Part shown: piece after piece, positions 16,168 through 24,688 of the stretch | Position numbering within the stretch: the stretch's first letter is position 1 | Layout: each line of letters opens with the position of its first letter | Origin: Mucilaginibacter flavidus | Lineage (GTDB): Bacteria; Bacteroidota; Bacteroidia; Sphingobacteriales; Sphingobacteriaceae | Length of the DNA: 64,000 nt | Assembly: GCF_024055575.1 (NCBI RefSeq) | Contig: NZ_JAMXOE010000015.1 | Span: forward strand, 62,001-126,000 | Reading direction: 5' to 3' | Translations under genes and position numbers: made by a program | The notes under the pieces: generated by a model | Databases searched by the model: none | What the model saw: the letters and a program-made list of their open reading frames with translations, nothing else | Told to the model about the DNA's origin: nothing

Positions 16168-16209
16168 TAAAGATAAAGACTTTAAATAAGATGTACAACT
16201 TTCTGTACA
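16168..16209 (-). promoter_or_regulatory. yefM-yoeB promoter with paired TGTACA operator sites
   Basis: On the minus strand TTG (16198-16196) and TATCTTTA (16175-16168) are 20 nt apart, close to the Bacteroidota consensus. TGTACA occurs at 16192-16197 and 16204-16209, 12 bp centre to centre, and the first one overlaps the -33 region. TGTACA is the core recognised by E. coli YefM; the same core here suggests autorepression by steric block. An AT palindrome (ATTAAAAATTTTTAAT) follows at 16153-16168. Confidence 0.7.
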
Positions 16210-16211
16210 TC

Positions 16212-19058
16212 TCATTTCACCCCCATCTCCTTTTTCAAAAACTGCCCCGTAAAGCTTTCTTTAACCTTGCACAAACCTTCCGGTGTGCCGCTGAATAGGA
16301 TTTTACCGCCACCCGTGCCACCTTCGGGGCCGAGGTCAATTACGTGGTCAACTACTTTTATTACATCAAGGTTGTGCTCAATCACCAATACGGTGTTGCC
16401 TTTATCAACCAGTTGCTGTAATACGCCCAACAGCACGTTTATATCTTCAAAGTGCAGGCCTGTTGTAGGCTCATCCAAAATATAGAAAGTGTTACCAGTA
16501 TCTTTTTTAGAAAGCTCGCTGGCTAGTTTAACACGCTGCGCTTCGCCACCCGACAAGGTGGTGGATGCCTGTCCAAGCGTAATATAACCAAGCCCCACAT
16601 CAAACAAAGTTTTAACCTTGCGGTAAATGGCTGGTATATGCTCAAAAAATGGAGTGGCATCTTCAATACTCATATCCAGCACATCGCTGATGGATTTGCC
16701 GCGGTAGCGCACTTCCAGTGTTTCGCGATTATAGCGCCTGCCGCCGCACTCTTCGCAGGGCACTTGTACATCCGGCAAAAAGTTCATTTCGATAACCTTT
16801 TGGCCGGCACCCTGGCATGTTTCGCAACGCCCCCCCTTTACGTTGAACGAAAAGCGGCCGGGTTTATAACCCCGTATGCGCGCCTCGGGTAATTGTACAT
16901 AAAGATTGCGTATATCAGAAAATACACCTGTATAAGTAGCCGGATTTGAGCGTGGTGTACGGCCGATAGGTGTTTGGTCAATTTCAATTACCTTATCTAT
17001 ATGTTCCAGGCCTTCAATGCTTTCGTAGGGCAGCGGGTGCTTTTTGGCCCTGAAAAAGTAATGATTTAAAACAGGATATAATGTCTCCGTTATCAGGCTC
17101 GATTTGCCGCTGCCTGATACTCCGGTTATTCCGATTAATTTGCTCAAAGGAAAATCAACTGATACCTTTTTTAAATTATGGCCGGTAGCTTTTTTTAGGC
17201 TAAGCGTTTTGCCATTGCCTTCCCTCCTTTTCTTTGGGATCGCAATTTCACGCTCACCATTGATGTATGATGTGGTAAGCGTATGTGCCTTCATCAACTC
17301 TTCTGGTGTACCTTGCGCCACTATCTCGCCGCCGTGTACGCCGGCTGCCGGGCCCATGTCAATTACGTGGTCGGCGTGCAGTATCATGTCTTTATCGTGC
17401 TCAACTACCAGTACGGTGTTACCCAGGTCGCGCAGGTTTTTCAGCGCGTTGATCAAACGTTCATTATCCCGCTGGTGCAAGCCGATGCTCGGCTCATCCA
17501 AAATGTACATTACATTCATCAGTTGCGAGCCTATCTGCGTGGCCAGCCTGATGCGTTGTGCCTCTCCACCTGATAATGTTTTGGCAGTCCTGTCGAGCGT
17601 CAAATAGTTAAGACCAACATCCAGCAAAAACACTATCCTGGCCCTGATTTCTTTTAATATTTCTTTGGCGATGACGTTCTGGCGTTCAGTTAGCCTATCT
17701 TCCAGGTTAGCAAACCACTCCTGCAGGTTACGGATATCCATACAGGCCAGCTCGAAAATATTCTTACCATCAACTTTAAAGTGCAGCGATTCCTTTTTCA
17801 ACCTTGCACCTTCGCAGGTTGGGCAGGTTCTGAGCACGCGATAGTTTTCCATATCGTCCATACCTTCCTCGCCCCTGCGCTCCTGTTGCTCTTCCAGCAT
17901 GCGGATAATACCGTCAAACGCCACCTGGTAGCTCTGTACGTTCCATTTATTATACTCAACCGCCACGGTTATCATTTCGTTGCTGCCATTCAGGATAATA
18001 TCCAGGTGGTCGCGCGAAAGTTTTTCAATTGGGGTTGATAATGCAAATTCATATTTCTTGGCAAGCGCTTTCAACACCTGGAAAATCCAGGTTTCGCGGT
18101 ACTCGCCAATAGGTGCAAGACCGCCGTTTAGTATACTAAGTTTAGGGTTAGGGATGACCGATGCTTCGTCAACCTCAAAAATATACCCCAGGCCATTACA
18201 TTTTTCGCAGGCGCCGTAAGGTGAGTTAAATGAAAATGTATTTGGCTGTGGCTCATCGTATGATATGCCCGATATCGGGTCCATCAAATACTTGCTGTAA
18301 TAGGCTACATTATTATCCTTATCGCCAATACGGATAATACCTTTTGCAATTTTTAACGCAGCTTGTATAGATGTGTATAATCGTTTAGTATCGGCTTCAC
18401 TTATAACAAGCCTGTCAACCACAATGTCAATGTCGTGTATTTTATACCTGTCCAGTTGCATTTTGGGCTCTACATCCGCCATCTCGCCATCAATCCAAAC
18501 TTTAAGGTAGCCTTGTTTGCGTATTTGTTCAAAAAGTTCGCGGTAGTGCCCTTTCCTGGCCTTTACCACAGGTGCAAGTATGTTAACCGGCTGGCCATTG
18601 AACTTCTCAGTGATGGTTTTCAGTATCTGGTCTTCCGACATACGCTCCATCTTCTTACCGCTCACGTACGAGTAAGCCTCGCCGGTACGCGCAAAAAGCA
18701 AACGCATAAAATCGTAAATCTCGGTTATAGTACCAACTGTTGAACGTGGGTTTTTACTGGTGGTTTTTTGCTCAATGGCAATCACCGGGCTCAGTCCTGA
18801 TACCTTGTCCACATCCGGCCGCTCCATACCGCCCATAAACTGGCGCGAGTAAGCCGAAAATGTCTCCATATAACGGCGCTGACCCTCGGCATAAATGGTA
18901 TCAAACGCCAGCGACGATTTTCCGCTGCCGCTCAACCCGGTTATTACAACCAGTTTGTTACGAGGGAAAGAAACATCGATATTTTTTAAATTATGTACCC
19001 TGGCCCCATACACTTCAACTTCGTTTTGCTCGCCCAGGTCTATAGCTTTGTTTATCAT
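16212..19058 (-). CDS. uvrA: Excinuclease ABC subunit A
   Basis: This is the damage-recognition ATPase of nucleotide excision repair. At 948 residues it is full length. The first Walker A (GLSGSGKSSLAFDTIYAEGQ) lies near residue 40 and the second (GVSGSGKSSLITETLYPVL) near 645. The zinc motif CETCQGAGQ..CEECGG is near 740-770, an insertion-domain motif CPTCEGARLKK near 415, and both ABC signatures (LSGGEAQRIRLA, LSGGEAQRVKLA) are present. It appears monocistronic, with the toxin-antitoxin operon downstream and a repeat-rich gap upstream. Confidence 0.98.
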   Translation of the reverse strand: MINKAIDLGEQNEVEVYGARVHNLKNIDVSFPRNKLVVITGLSGSGKSSLAFDTIYAEGQRRYMETFSAYSRQFMGGMERPDVDKVSGLSPVIAIEQKTTSKNPRSTVGTITEIYDFMRLLFARTGEAYSYVSGKKMERMSEDQILKTITEKFNGQPVNILAPVVKARKGHYRELFEQIRKQGYLKVWIDGEMADVEPKMQLDRYKIHDIDIVVDRLVISEADTKRLYTSIQAALKIAKGIIRIGDKDNNVAYYSKYLMDPISGISYDEPQPNTFSFNSPYGACEKCNGLGYIFEVDEASVIPNPKLSILNGGLAPIGEYRETWIFQVLKALAKKYEFALSTPIEKLSRDHLDIILNGSNEMITVAVEYNKWNVQSYQVAFDGIIRMLEEQQERRGEEGMDDMENYRVLRTCPTCEGARLKKESLHFKVDGKNIFELACMDIRNLQEWFANLEDRLTERQNVIAKEILKEIRARIVFLLDVGLNYLTLDRTAKTLSGGEAQRIRLATQIGSQLMNVMYILDEPSIGLHQRDNERLINALKNLRDLGNTVLVVEHDKDMILHADHVIDMGPAAGVHGGEIVAQGTPEELMKAHTLTTSYINGEREIAIPKKRREGNGKTLSLKKATGHNLKKVSVDFPLSKLIGITGVSGSGKSSLITETLYPVLNHYFFRAKKHPLPYESIEGLEHIDKVIEIDQTPIGRTPRSNPATYTGVFSDIRNLYVQLPEARIRGYKPGRFSFNVKGGRCETCQGAGQKVIEMNFLPDVQVPCEECGGRRYNRETLEVRYRGKSISDVLDMSIEDATPFFEHIPAIYRKVKTLFDVGLGYITLGQASTTLSGGEAQRVKLASELSKKDTGNTFYILDEPTTGLHFEDINVLLGVLQQLVDKGNTVLVIEHNLDVIKVVDHVIDLGPEGGTGGGKILFSGTPEGLCKVKESFTGQFLKKEMGVK

Positions 19059-19061
19059 ATA

Positions 19062-19230
19062 ATGAATTGGTGAATTAGTGAGTTAGTGAACTTAGTGATT
19101 AAAAGAACTCAAATTTTTCGATCTAATATTCTCAAATCCCATCATCAAACATTGTAATTTCATGATTCAGTAATAAAGCCATACCGGCAAAATTCACTAA
19201 ATCACTCATTCACTAAATCACTCATTAAAT
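19062..19230. repeat. Word-type inverted repeat, TTAGTGAATT theme
   Basis: Left arm: GAATTGGTGAATTAGTGAGT and TAGTGAACTTAGTGATTA. Right arm: ATTCACTAAATCACTC repeated twice (19192-19230). The loop of about 90 bp is unremarkable. The block sits upstream of uvrA, where its promoter would be expected. Confidence 0.8.
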
Positions 19231-19252
19231 TGCTACAAATATACGCAAAAAA

Positions 19253-19281
19253 AGGCCGGTCTCCTTCCTGGAAACCGGCCT
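19253..19281 (-). terminator. Intrinsic terminator of the lytic transglycosylase gene
   Basis: AGGCCGGT (19253-19260) pairs with ACCGGCCT (19274-19281). On the minus strand the stem is followed by a run of seven Ts, so it terminates the gene ending at 19329. Confidence 0.75.
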
Positions 19282-19328
19282 CAAAGTGCTCCGTAATATA
19301 AATTTACTTTCGGCGGATTAAACTCCGC

Positions 19329-20126
19329 TTACTGGTTAACTGCCAGCAGTTCAAATGTTCCGTGGCTTAAATCTCGTATTGCGTAATAGTCATACCCATA
19401 TTTTTTTGGATGGGATATGATGGCCTTCATGGCTATAAGATTGTACACATAAACTCCGGTCTCGCGGTTTAAATGCATACGGAAATAATTGTCCTCGTTC
19501 TGCTTGTTCATCACCTTAGCCAGCTTTATCTCGCCGTTGTTATAAGCGGCGGCGGCCAGTGTCCAGCTGTTAAACTGTGCATACAATTCTTTAATGTACT
19601 TGCAGGCTGCAACGGTGCTTTTGCTAAGGTTTAAGCGTTCATCAACCCCGTGGCCTACTTTTAGGCCATAAGTGCGTGCTGTACCGGGCATAAATTGCCA
19701 GATACCCCTTGCACCTTTGGGCGACGTGCTTTCGCAAAAGCCCGACTCCACTAAAGGGATATACTTAAAGTCTTCGGGAATGCCGTAAGCTTTTAAAATA
19801 GGTACAACAACAGGGAACCATTTATCGGCTTTGTTTTGTAAGATGTTCGATTGCACACAGGCAAAACTGTGCTTTTTAATCGAACGCAGTAACTTGCGGG
19901 TTACGCCAGCATCTCGTACAGGCACGGCTTCATTAGCGAAGCTGTATTCATTAATTGCATCGGTATTTTTGTAAATAAAAGTTGAGATGCGCGGGCTCAA
20001 TTTTGCCGTTTTTACAACGGTTGGTACGGCTTTTGTACCACAAATATTGAACACGGAAATGATAACCAGCAACACTATTACGGAGCACGTAATTAAGTGT
20101 CTCTTAGTCATTTCTTTTTTATCCAT
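19329..20126 (-). CDS. Lytic transglycosylase, SLT domain
   Basis: A short cytoplasmic start and one membrane helix (residues about 11-30) anchor this 265-residue protein. The SLT domain (about 110-250) contains the catalytic Glu in IPLVESGFCESTSPKGARGI, the GIWQFMPGTARTYGL motif and the AAAAYNNGEIKL motif typical of MltD/Slt-type enzymes. It cleaves peptidoglycan between MurNAc and GlcNAc with formation of 1,6-anhydroMurNAc. There is no LysM domain, unlike MltD. A terminator follows it. Confidence 0.9.
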   Translation of the reverse strand: MDKKEMTKRHLITCSVIVLLVIISVFNICGTKAVPTVVKTAKLSPRISTFIYKNTDAINEYSFANEAVPVRDAGVTRKLLRSIKKHSFACVQSNILQNKADKWFPVVVPILKAYGIPEDFKYIPLVESGFCESTSPKGARGIWQFMPGTARTYGLKVGHGVDERLNLSKSTVAACKYIKELYAQFNSWTLAAAAYNNGEIKLAKVMNKQNEDNYFRMHLNRETGVYVYNLIAMKAIISHPKKYGYDYYAIRDLSHGTFELLAVNQ

Positions 20127-20303
20127 AAATTATACATTTGGTAGAATGTGCTGCAAAGGTAAGTTATATAAGTCACATTATCAAACACTTAGCTTTTCAG
20201 CGCATTTTTTAAACCTGGTTTTCGGTCCAAAAACTTGGTTTAAAACGTTTAAACGCACTTTTTGTTAGTCATAAAAAAAAATCAAAAATCGCTCAAAAAA
20301 GGC

Positions 20304-20311
20304 TATCTTTG
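20304..20311 (+). promoter_or_regulatory. Candidate -7 element of the pseudouridine synthase gene
   Basis: TATCTTTG matches TAnnTTTG exactly and lies 35 nt before the ATG. No -33 element at standard spacing is clear; an A-rich tract fills that space. Confidence 0.4.
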
Positions 20312-20345
20312 ACCCTCACGCTGCGAAAGCGCAAACTTTAAAACT

Positions 20346-21854
20346 ATGGCATTTAACAGACCAGGTAACAGTCGCGACGACAAATCAGGAAGATCGTCAA
20401 ACAGGGCTCCGAAGGCCGGCGACAGGCCAAAAAGATCAACCTCATCACGTGGAAATTCGGCACAAGGTTCAGATCAACCCAAAAGCACCCGACCATCAAA
20501 AAAATATAACAACGAAGCACCGGGCGAGAAAAAATCGTTTTCGCCGCGCGGAAGCAGCAGTTATGACAAACCTGCGAGCAGCTTTAGCAGCAGCGACAAA
20601 AAACCGTTTACGGGTAAAAGCAGGCCATATAGCGGCAGACCCACAGATGGTGAATCATCAGGCGAAAAAAGAGCATTCGCTCCAAAAGGCAGACCATATA
20701 CCGGCAGAACTGCCGACAATGACCCAAGGCCGGGCAAAAGCTTTGGCGGGGAGCGCACTGGCGATAAAAAACCTTTTTCATCGCGCGGTAGCTCAACAGG
20801 CGGATTTAATTCCGATGATAAACCAAAAAGAAGTTTCGGCGGTGAAAGAACAGGTGACAAAAAACCTTTCACATCGCGTAGCAAATCATCAACAGGTTCA
20901 TTTAATGCTGATGATAAACCAAAACGTTCATTTGGTGGTGAAAGAACCGGCGACAAAAAATTTACTGCAGGCCCGTCAGGCGGGCTTGGCTTTAAAAGAA
21001 AAAGCGCCGACACACCATACGATGCCGACAGACCACAACGCTCAAAACCAAACTACGATAAAATAACCAAGGATCTTGATGCGCCGGTAAAAACAATGCG
21101 CGGCCGCAAAAAAGGCCCTGCTGAAAGTAAAGAAACCGGGCTGATAAGGCTTAACCGTTACATTTCAAATGCAGGGATCTGCTCGCGCCGTAAGGCTGAT
21201 GAGTTGATTGCTGCAGGCGTGGTATCGGTTAATGGTATTGTTATAAACGAACTTGGCCATAAAGTTGACCCGCAAAAAGACGAGATACGCTATAACGGCG
21301 AATTGCTTAAGCGCGAAAAAATGGTTTATGTACTTTTAAATAAACCAAAAGACTACATCACCACTACCGAAGACCCGCAGGAACGCCGTACGGTTATGCA
21401 CCTGGTTGAAAAAGCCAGCAAAGAACGCATTTACCCCGTAGGCCGCCTTGACAGGAATACCACAGGCTTATTACTGATGACTAACGACGGCGACCTTGCA
21501 GACAAACTTTCGCATCCCCGCAATAGCATAACCAAACTATACCAAGTTGAACTGAACAAAAGCTTAACCCAGGGCGACCTGAACAAAATTGGCTTTGGCA
21601 TCGAGCTGGAAGACGGTTTGATAAAGCCTGATTCTGTATCATACGTTGCAGGCGGCTCAAAACGCGAAGTAGGTATACAAATACACAGCGGCAAAAACCG
21701 CATTGTACGCCGCTTATTTGAACACTTGGGTTACGAAGTGGTAAAACTTGACCGTGCGGTATACGCTAACCTTACTAAAAAGGACCTACCCCGCGGAAGG
21801 TGGCGCTTTTTAGAAGAGAAAGAAGTAATACAATTAAAGCATTTGATTCAATAA
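20346..21854 (+). CDS. 23S rRNA pseudouridine synthase (RluB/RsuA family) with disordered repeat N-terminus
   Basis: Residues 1-250 are low complexity, rich in Ser, Gly, Lys, Arg and Asp, with repeats of SFGGERTGDKKPF. Residues about 265-325 form an S4 RNA-binding domain (RLNRYISNAGICSRRKADEL). Residues about 325-495 are the RsuA/RluB catalytic domain, with YPVGRLDRNTTGLLLMTNDG carrying the catalytic Asp, and IHSGKNRIVRRLFEHLGYEV. The expected role is modification of 23S rRNA near the peptidyl-transferase centre. The basic tail is common among Bacteroidota RluB proteins and may aid binding to RNA. Which uridine is modified is not visible. Confidence 0.92.
   Translation: MAFNRPGNSRDDKSGRSSNRAPKAGDRPKRSTSSRGNSAQGSDQPKSTRPSKKYNNEAPGEKKSFSPRGSSSYDKPASSFSSSDKKPFTGKSRPYSGRPTDGESSGEKRAFAPKGRPYTGRTADNDPRPGKSFGGERTGDKKPFSSRGSSTGGFNSDDKPKRSFGGERTGDKKPFTSRSKSSTGSFNADDKPKRSFGGERTGDKKFTAGPSGGLGFKRKSADTPYDADRPQRSKPNYDKITKDLDAPVKTMRGRKKGPAESKETGLIRLNRYISNAGICSRRKADELIAAGVVSVNGIVINELGHKVDPQKDEIRYNGELLKREKMVYVLLNKPKDYITTTEDPQERRTVMHLVEKASKERIYPVGRLDRNTTGLLLMTNDGDLADKLSHPRNSITKLYQVELNKSLTQGDLNKIGFGIELEDGLIKPDSVSYVAGGSKREVGIQIHSGKNRIVRRLFEHLGYEVVKLDRAVYANLTKKDLPRGRWRFLEEKEVIQLKHLIQ
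20736..20965 (+). repeat. Three coding repeats in the pseudouridine synthase tail
   Basis: Three imperfect direct repeats of about 90 bp encode variants of KRSFGGERTGDKKPF with Ser/Gly-rich linkers. They differ mainly at third positions, so they are diverged duplications within a disordered protein segment. Confidence 0.75.
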
Positions 21855-21876
21855 TCATTAATTGCTCGTATAATAA

Positions 21877-21910
21877 CAAACGCTGCTAAATCACAAATTA
21901 GCGGCGTTTG
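21877..21910 (+). terminator. Hairpin after the pseudouridine synthase gene
   Basis: CAAACGCTGCTAA pairs with TTAGCGGCGTTTG (one T-G pair) around an 8-nt loop. Only three Ts follow shortly after, so it is a moderate terminator candidate. Confidence 0.5.
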
Positions 21911-21987
21911 CTGTTTAAAAGAACCTGTTTCCACCAAAAGTTGTAGATATTTACAATATGTGGTTACTATTGAAGAAACTTACGGTA

Positions 21988-23424
21988 ATGAAATCCTATC
22001 AACTCTTCGCCCGTTCATTTGCTATCTTAATTTTGTTTTATACTGTCGATGCAAAAGCACAACACTCAGTTGCCGCCCTTGGTACACGCATAGATTCGCT
22101 TGTTGAAAAAGCTGTTAACCTTCAGTTGTTTTCGGGCAATGTGCTGGTTGCAAATAATGGCAGGGTTATTTATGATAAGAGTTTTGGCAAGGCCGACTAC
22201 GAAAACAATACGCCAAATACCGTTAATACACAATTTCAAATAGGCTCAATAACCAAGGATTTTACCAAGGTGATGATATTGCAATTGGTTGAGCAAAACA
22301 AATTGCGGCTTACCGACACTTTGGGCGCATTGCTTTCCGGTTTCCCGCCCCGGTTAAATGGTATTACCGTGCAGCAATTGCTCATGCATAAGTCGGGATT
22401 GGGCAGTTATACTGACGGACCACCTTTTGGCGAGGATGCGGATGAAATTGCCCGGATAAAAACCATCGCTGATATTTTGCCCTACATTAAACGTGAACCA
22501 TTGAGTTTTAAGCCGGGAACAGATGCGCTATATTCAAACTCGGGTTTTGTTTTGCTGGCTGCAATAATTGAAAAAGTAACAGGTGAAAGTTATCACCAGG
22601 CGCTGAAAGAGCAAATACTGGATAAGGTCGGCATGGTCCAAACCGGGTTTAACTCTTATGTAAAACCGGAGCCAGGCAAAGCAACCGGCTATCTTTCAAA
22701 TGCGTCTGGACCGCTTCAAAGTAATACCGAAATGCATATTATTGGCGGCGGCGATGGCGGCATATACAGCACGACTCTTGATATGCTGGCATTTGTAAAT
22801 TCGATGCTGCATGGTAATAGACTTTTGACGAATGACAGTAAGCAAATTGCTTTCACCAACCCATTTAGCAAAGCCCCCGGCAGCACCTGGGCCGAATTTG
22901 CCAAAACCGGCAAAATAGCGCTTGCAGGCGGTGCACCCGGACTAAGCGCATTATGGTCGGCCAATATGGAAACACAAAATGTGGTTATTGTGCTATCCAA
23001 CTTTGATGAGGGGACGGCAGAGGCTCTTGGGATGAGGATCTCGGCCATTTTAAATAACAAACCGGTTCCTCCGCTGCACCTGCCACCAGCAAAATATTTA
23101 TACCAGGTAATAAATACTAAAGGTGGTAAATATTTTGAAGAAAATTATAAAGCCGAAATGCAGAACTCGGCCATGGACCCGGGTAATGACATGGTTTTAC
23201 TGGATGTTGGCCAGCAACTTCTGGCAAAAAACGAGTTCGATAAAGCCATTTCGCTATATAAAGTTTATACCTTATTGTTCCCAAAAATAGTAATAGCGTG
23301 GAACGACCTGGGAGATGCCTACCTGAAAAACAATAATAAAGCAGATGCAAAAAAAAGCTATCAGCAGGCATTAATAGTCAGGCCAGGAAATCCAAGGGCA
23401 ACACGGGCGTTGGCCACCTTGTAA
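21988..23424 (+). CDS. Secreted serine hydrolase (beta-lactamase fold) with C-terminal TPR
   Basis: After a signal peptide (MKSYQLF.. ending at DAKAQ, about residue 25) comes a class C beta-lactamase/DD-peptidase fold. SxxK is found in IGSITKDFTK, the Tyr motif in LYSNSGF, and a Gly-rich stretch HIIGGGDGG in place of KTG. The last 80 residues contain a TPR unit (AWNDLGDAYLKNNNKADAKK). Such hydrolases act on peptides or esters in the periplasm; real beta-lactamase activity is unlikely. I prefer ATG 21988 (MKSYQLF) to the upstream ATG because it gives a cleaner signal peptide. Confidence 0.85.
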   Translation: MKSYQLFARSFAILILFYTVDAKAQHSVAALGTRIDSLVEKAVNLQLFSGNVLVANNGRVIYDKSFGKADYENNTPNTVNTQFQIGSITKDFTKVMILQLVEQNKLRLTDTLGALLSGFPPRLNGITVQQLLMHKSGLGSYTDGPPFGEDADEIARIKTIADILPYIKREPLSFKPGTDALYSNSGFVLLAAIIEKVTGESYHQALKEQILDKVGMVQTGFNSYVKPEPGKATGYLSNASGPLQSNTEMHIIGGGDGGIYSTTLDMLAFVNSMLHGNRLLTNDSKQIAFTNPFSKAPGSTWAEFAKTGKIALAGGAPGLSALWSANMETQNVVIVLSNFDEGTAEALGMRISAILNNKPVPPLHLPPAKYLYQVINTKGGKYFEENYKAEMQNSAMDPGNDMVLLDVGQQLLAKNEFDKAISLYKVYTLLFPKIVIAWNDLGDAYLKNNNKADAKKSYQQALIVRPGNPRATRALATL

Positions 23425-23441
23425 AACCTGGCCGATGTAGA

Positions 23442-24020
23442 TTACCTTCCATTTAAAAAATCAATCAGCTTTTCCATCGCTATTGCACGGTGGCTTATTT
23501 TGTTTTTTTCATCCAGGCTCATTTCGGCAAAGGTAACATCATACCCATCGGGCTGAAATATTGGGTCGTACCCAAAACCTTCAGAGCCTGAGCGTTCCTG
23601 GCAGATAGTACCCTCGATGGTGCCATCAAAAAGATGTTCTTCACCGTTCCATATCAACGATATTACCGTATAGAAGCGAGCTTTGCGGCCTGTTACATTT
23701 TGCAGGCTGGCCAGCACTTTGTTGATATTGGCATCGTGGTTGCCATGCTCGCCTGCATAACGGGCGGAGTAAACGCCGGGTTCGCCATTCAGTGCGTCAA
23801 TTTCAAGGCCGCTATCGTCGCCAAAGCAATCCAGTTTGTATTTATTGTAGACGTAATGGCTTTTTATCGAGGCATTTTCGCGGAAGGTTTCCCCGGTTTC
23901 GGCGATATCGTCAGTGCAGTTAATATCATTAAGGCTCAGCAGTTTTATCTGTCCTTCAATTTTGGCGGCAACTTCCTCCAGCTTATGGGTATTATTGGTA
24001 GCAAAAACTAATTGGTGCAT
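23442..24020 (-). CDS. rdgB: XTP/dITP diphosphatase (RdgB/HAM1)
   Basis: It removes non-canonical purine triphosphates (dITP, XTP) from the nucleotide pool. The N-terminal FATNNTHKLEEV binds the phosphates. Further motifs are ETGETFRENASIKS, DDSGLEIDALNGEPGVYSARYAG, GFGYDPIFQPDGYDVTFAEM and KNKISHRAIA. The length of 192 is normal. It is one base from the hypothetical gene ending at 24022, upstream on the same strand, which suggests an operon. Confidence 0.96.
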   Translation of the reverse strand: MHQLVFATNNTHKLEEVAAKIEGQIKLLSLNDINCTDDIAETGETFRENASIKSHYVYNKYKLDCFGDDSGLEIDALNGEPGVYSARYAGEHGNHDANINKVLASLQNVTGRKARFYTVISLIWNGEEHLFDGTIEGTICQERSGSEGFGYDPIFQPDGYDVTFAEMSLDEKNKISHRAIAMEKLIDFLNGR

Positions 24021-24021
24021 A

Positions 24022-24579
24022 TTACAATTGTTTCATTTGTTCCCAAAATGCTTTCTTATGCTCAACACTTTCCATCATCTCGTCAAAGCTGAATGTAAGT
24101 AATGCGGTAAGCGTGCCTGATTGTTTAAGTTTATTTAATTCGAGCGCTTCCATCTTTGCAGGTATCGCGTGTTTCCCAAGTATCAGCAACTTTTTAGGGG
24201 CGAAGAAACGAGCCAGAATATCAAAATCTGTATCTGCATAATGTACGCGATTAACAATTGCAATATCATCGCGGATAAACCCTAAGCGTGTAAGCGTACT
24301 CTCCAACGCTGCCAGGTGTTTGTCGTGCATAAAATCGTGCTCCGGGTAGTGGGTAATCACCAGGAAACCTTTTTTGTTGCCGCCAAGATATTTAAAGTTA
24401 ACGGGTTCCGGCAATGCAACAGTTGCAGCCGGGCCGGGTGTGTATTGAGGCTCCGGTTCCGCCACGGCCGATGGTGTCACTGTTTCCGGGGGTTGGGTAT
24501 ATTGCAGTTTATCAGCATTAAGCAGGTAGATGTCATCCTGCATAATAAAACTGTAAGCCATTGGGTTTTCAACCGTCAT
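24022..24579 (-). CDS. Conserved Bacteroidota-type protein of unknown function, 185 aa
   Basis: The N-terminus (MAYSFIMQDDIYLLNADKL) and a Pro/Glu/Val-rich linker (residues about 30-60) precede a compact alpha/beta domain with GFLVITHYPEHDFM, KKLLILGKHAIPAKM and a C-terminal SFDEMMESVEHKKAFWEQMK. I do not recognise the family. The late helix with KKAFW..MK recalls polymerase-accessory psi-type subunits, which is speculation. Its 1-bp spacing to rdgB suggests a nucleotide or replication link. It has no signal peptide. Confidence 0.65.
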   Translation of the reverse strand: MTVENPMAYSFIMQDDIYLLNADKLQYTQPPETVTPSAVAEPEPQYTPGPAATVALPEPVNFKYLGGNKKGFLVITHYPEHDFMHDKHLAALESTLTRLGFIRDDIAIVNRVHYADTDFDILARFFAPKKLLILGKHAIPAKMEALELNKLKQSGTLTALLTFSFDEMMESVEHKKAFWEQMKQL

Positions 24580-24657
24580 TTTCTAGTCAAATATACTTTC
24601 TGTAAACGGCCATAAAGCTAAAAAAAGGTTTTCGTTTTTTGCTTTCAGCTTTTCGCT

Positions 24658-24665
24658 TAACTTTG
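24658..24665 (+). promoter_or_regulatory. Candidate -7 element of the aminotransferase gene
   Basis: TAACTTTG matches TAnnTTTG and lies 23 nt before the ATG. TTTTTTG at about 24635-24641 is 16 nt upstream, slightly short for a -33 element. Confidence 0.45.
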
Positions 24666-24688
24666 CACATCATAACCCACACATCCAC

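Noticed and set aside
20736-20965. Spaced direct repeats that could suggest a CRISPR array
   Set aside because: Units are diverged at third positions and encode protein repeats in frame. There are no uniform spacers or cas genes.
20449-21066. Second long frame over the pseudouridine synthase tail
   Set aside because: The low-complexity repeats give open frames in several phases. Only the frame joined to the S4 and catalytic domains has meaning.
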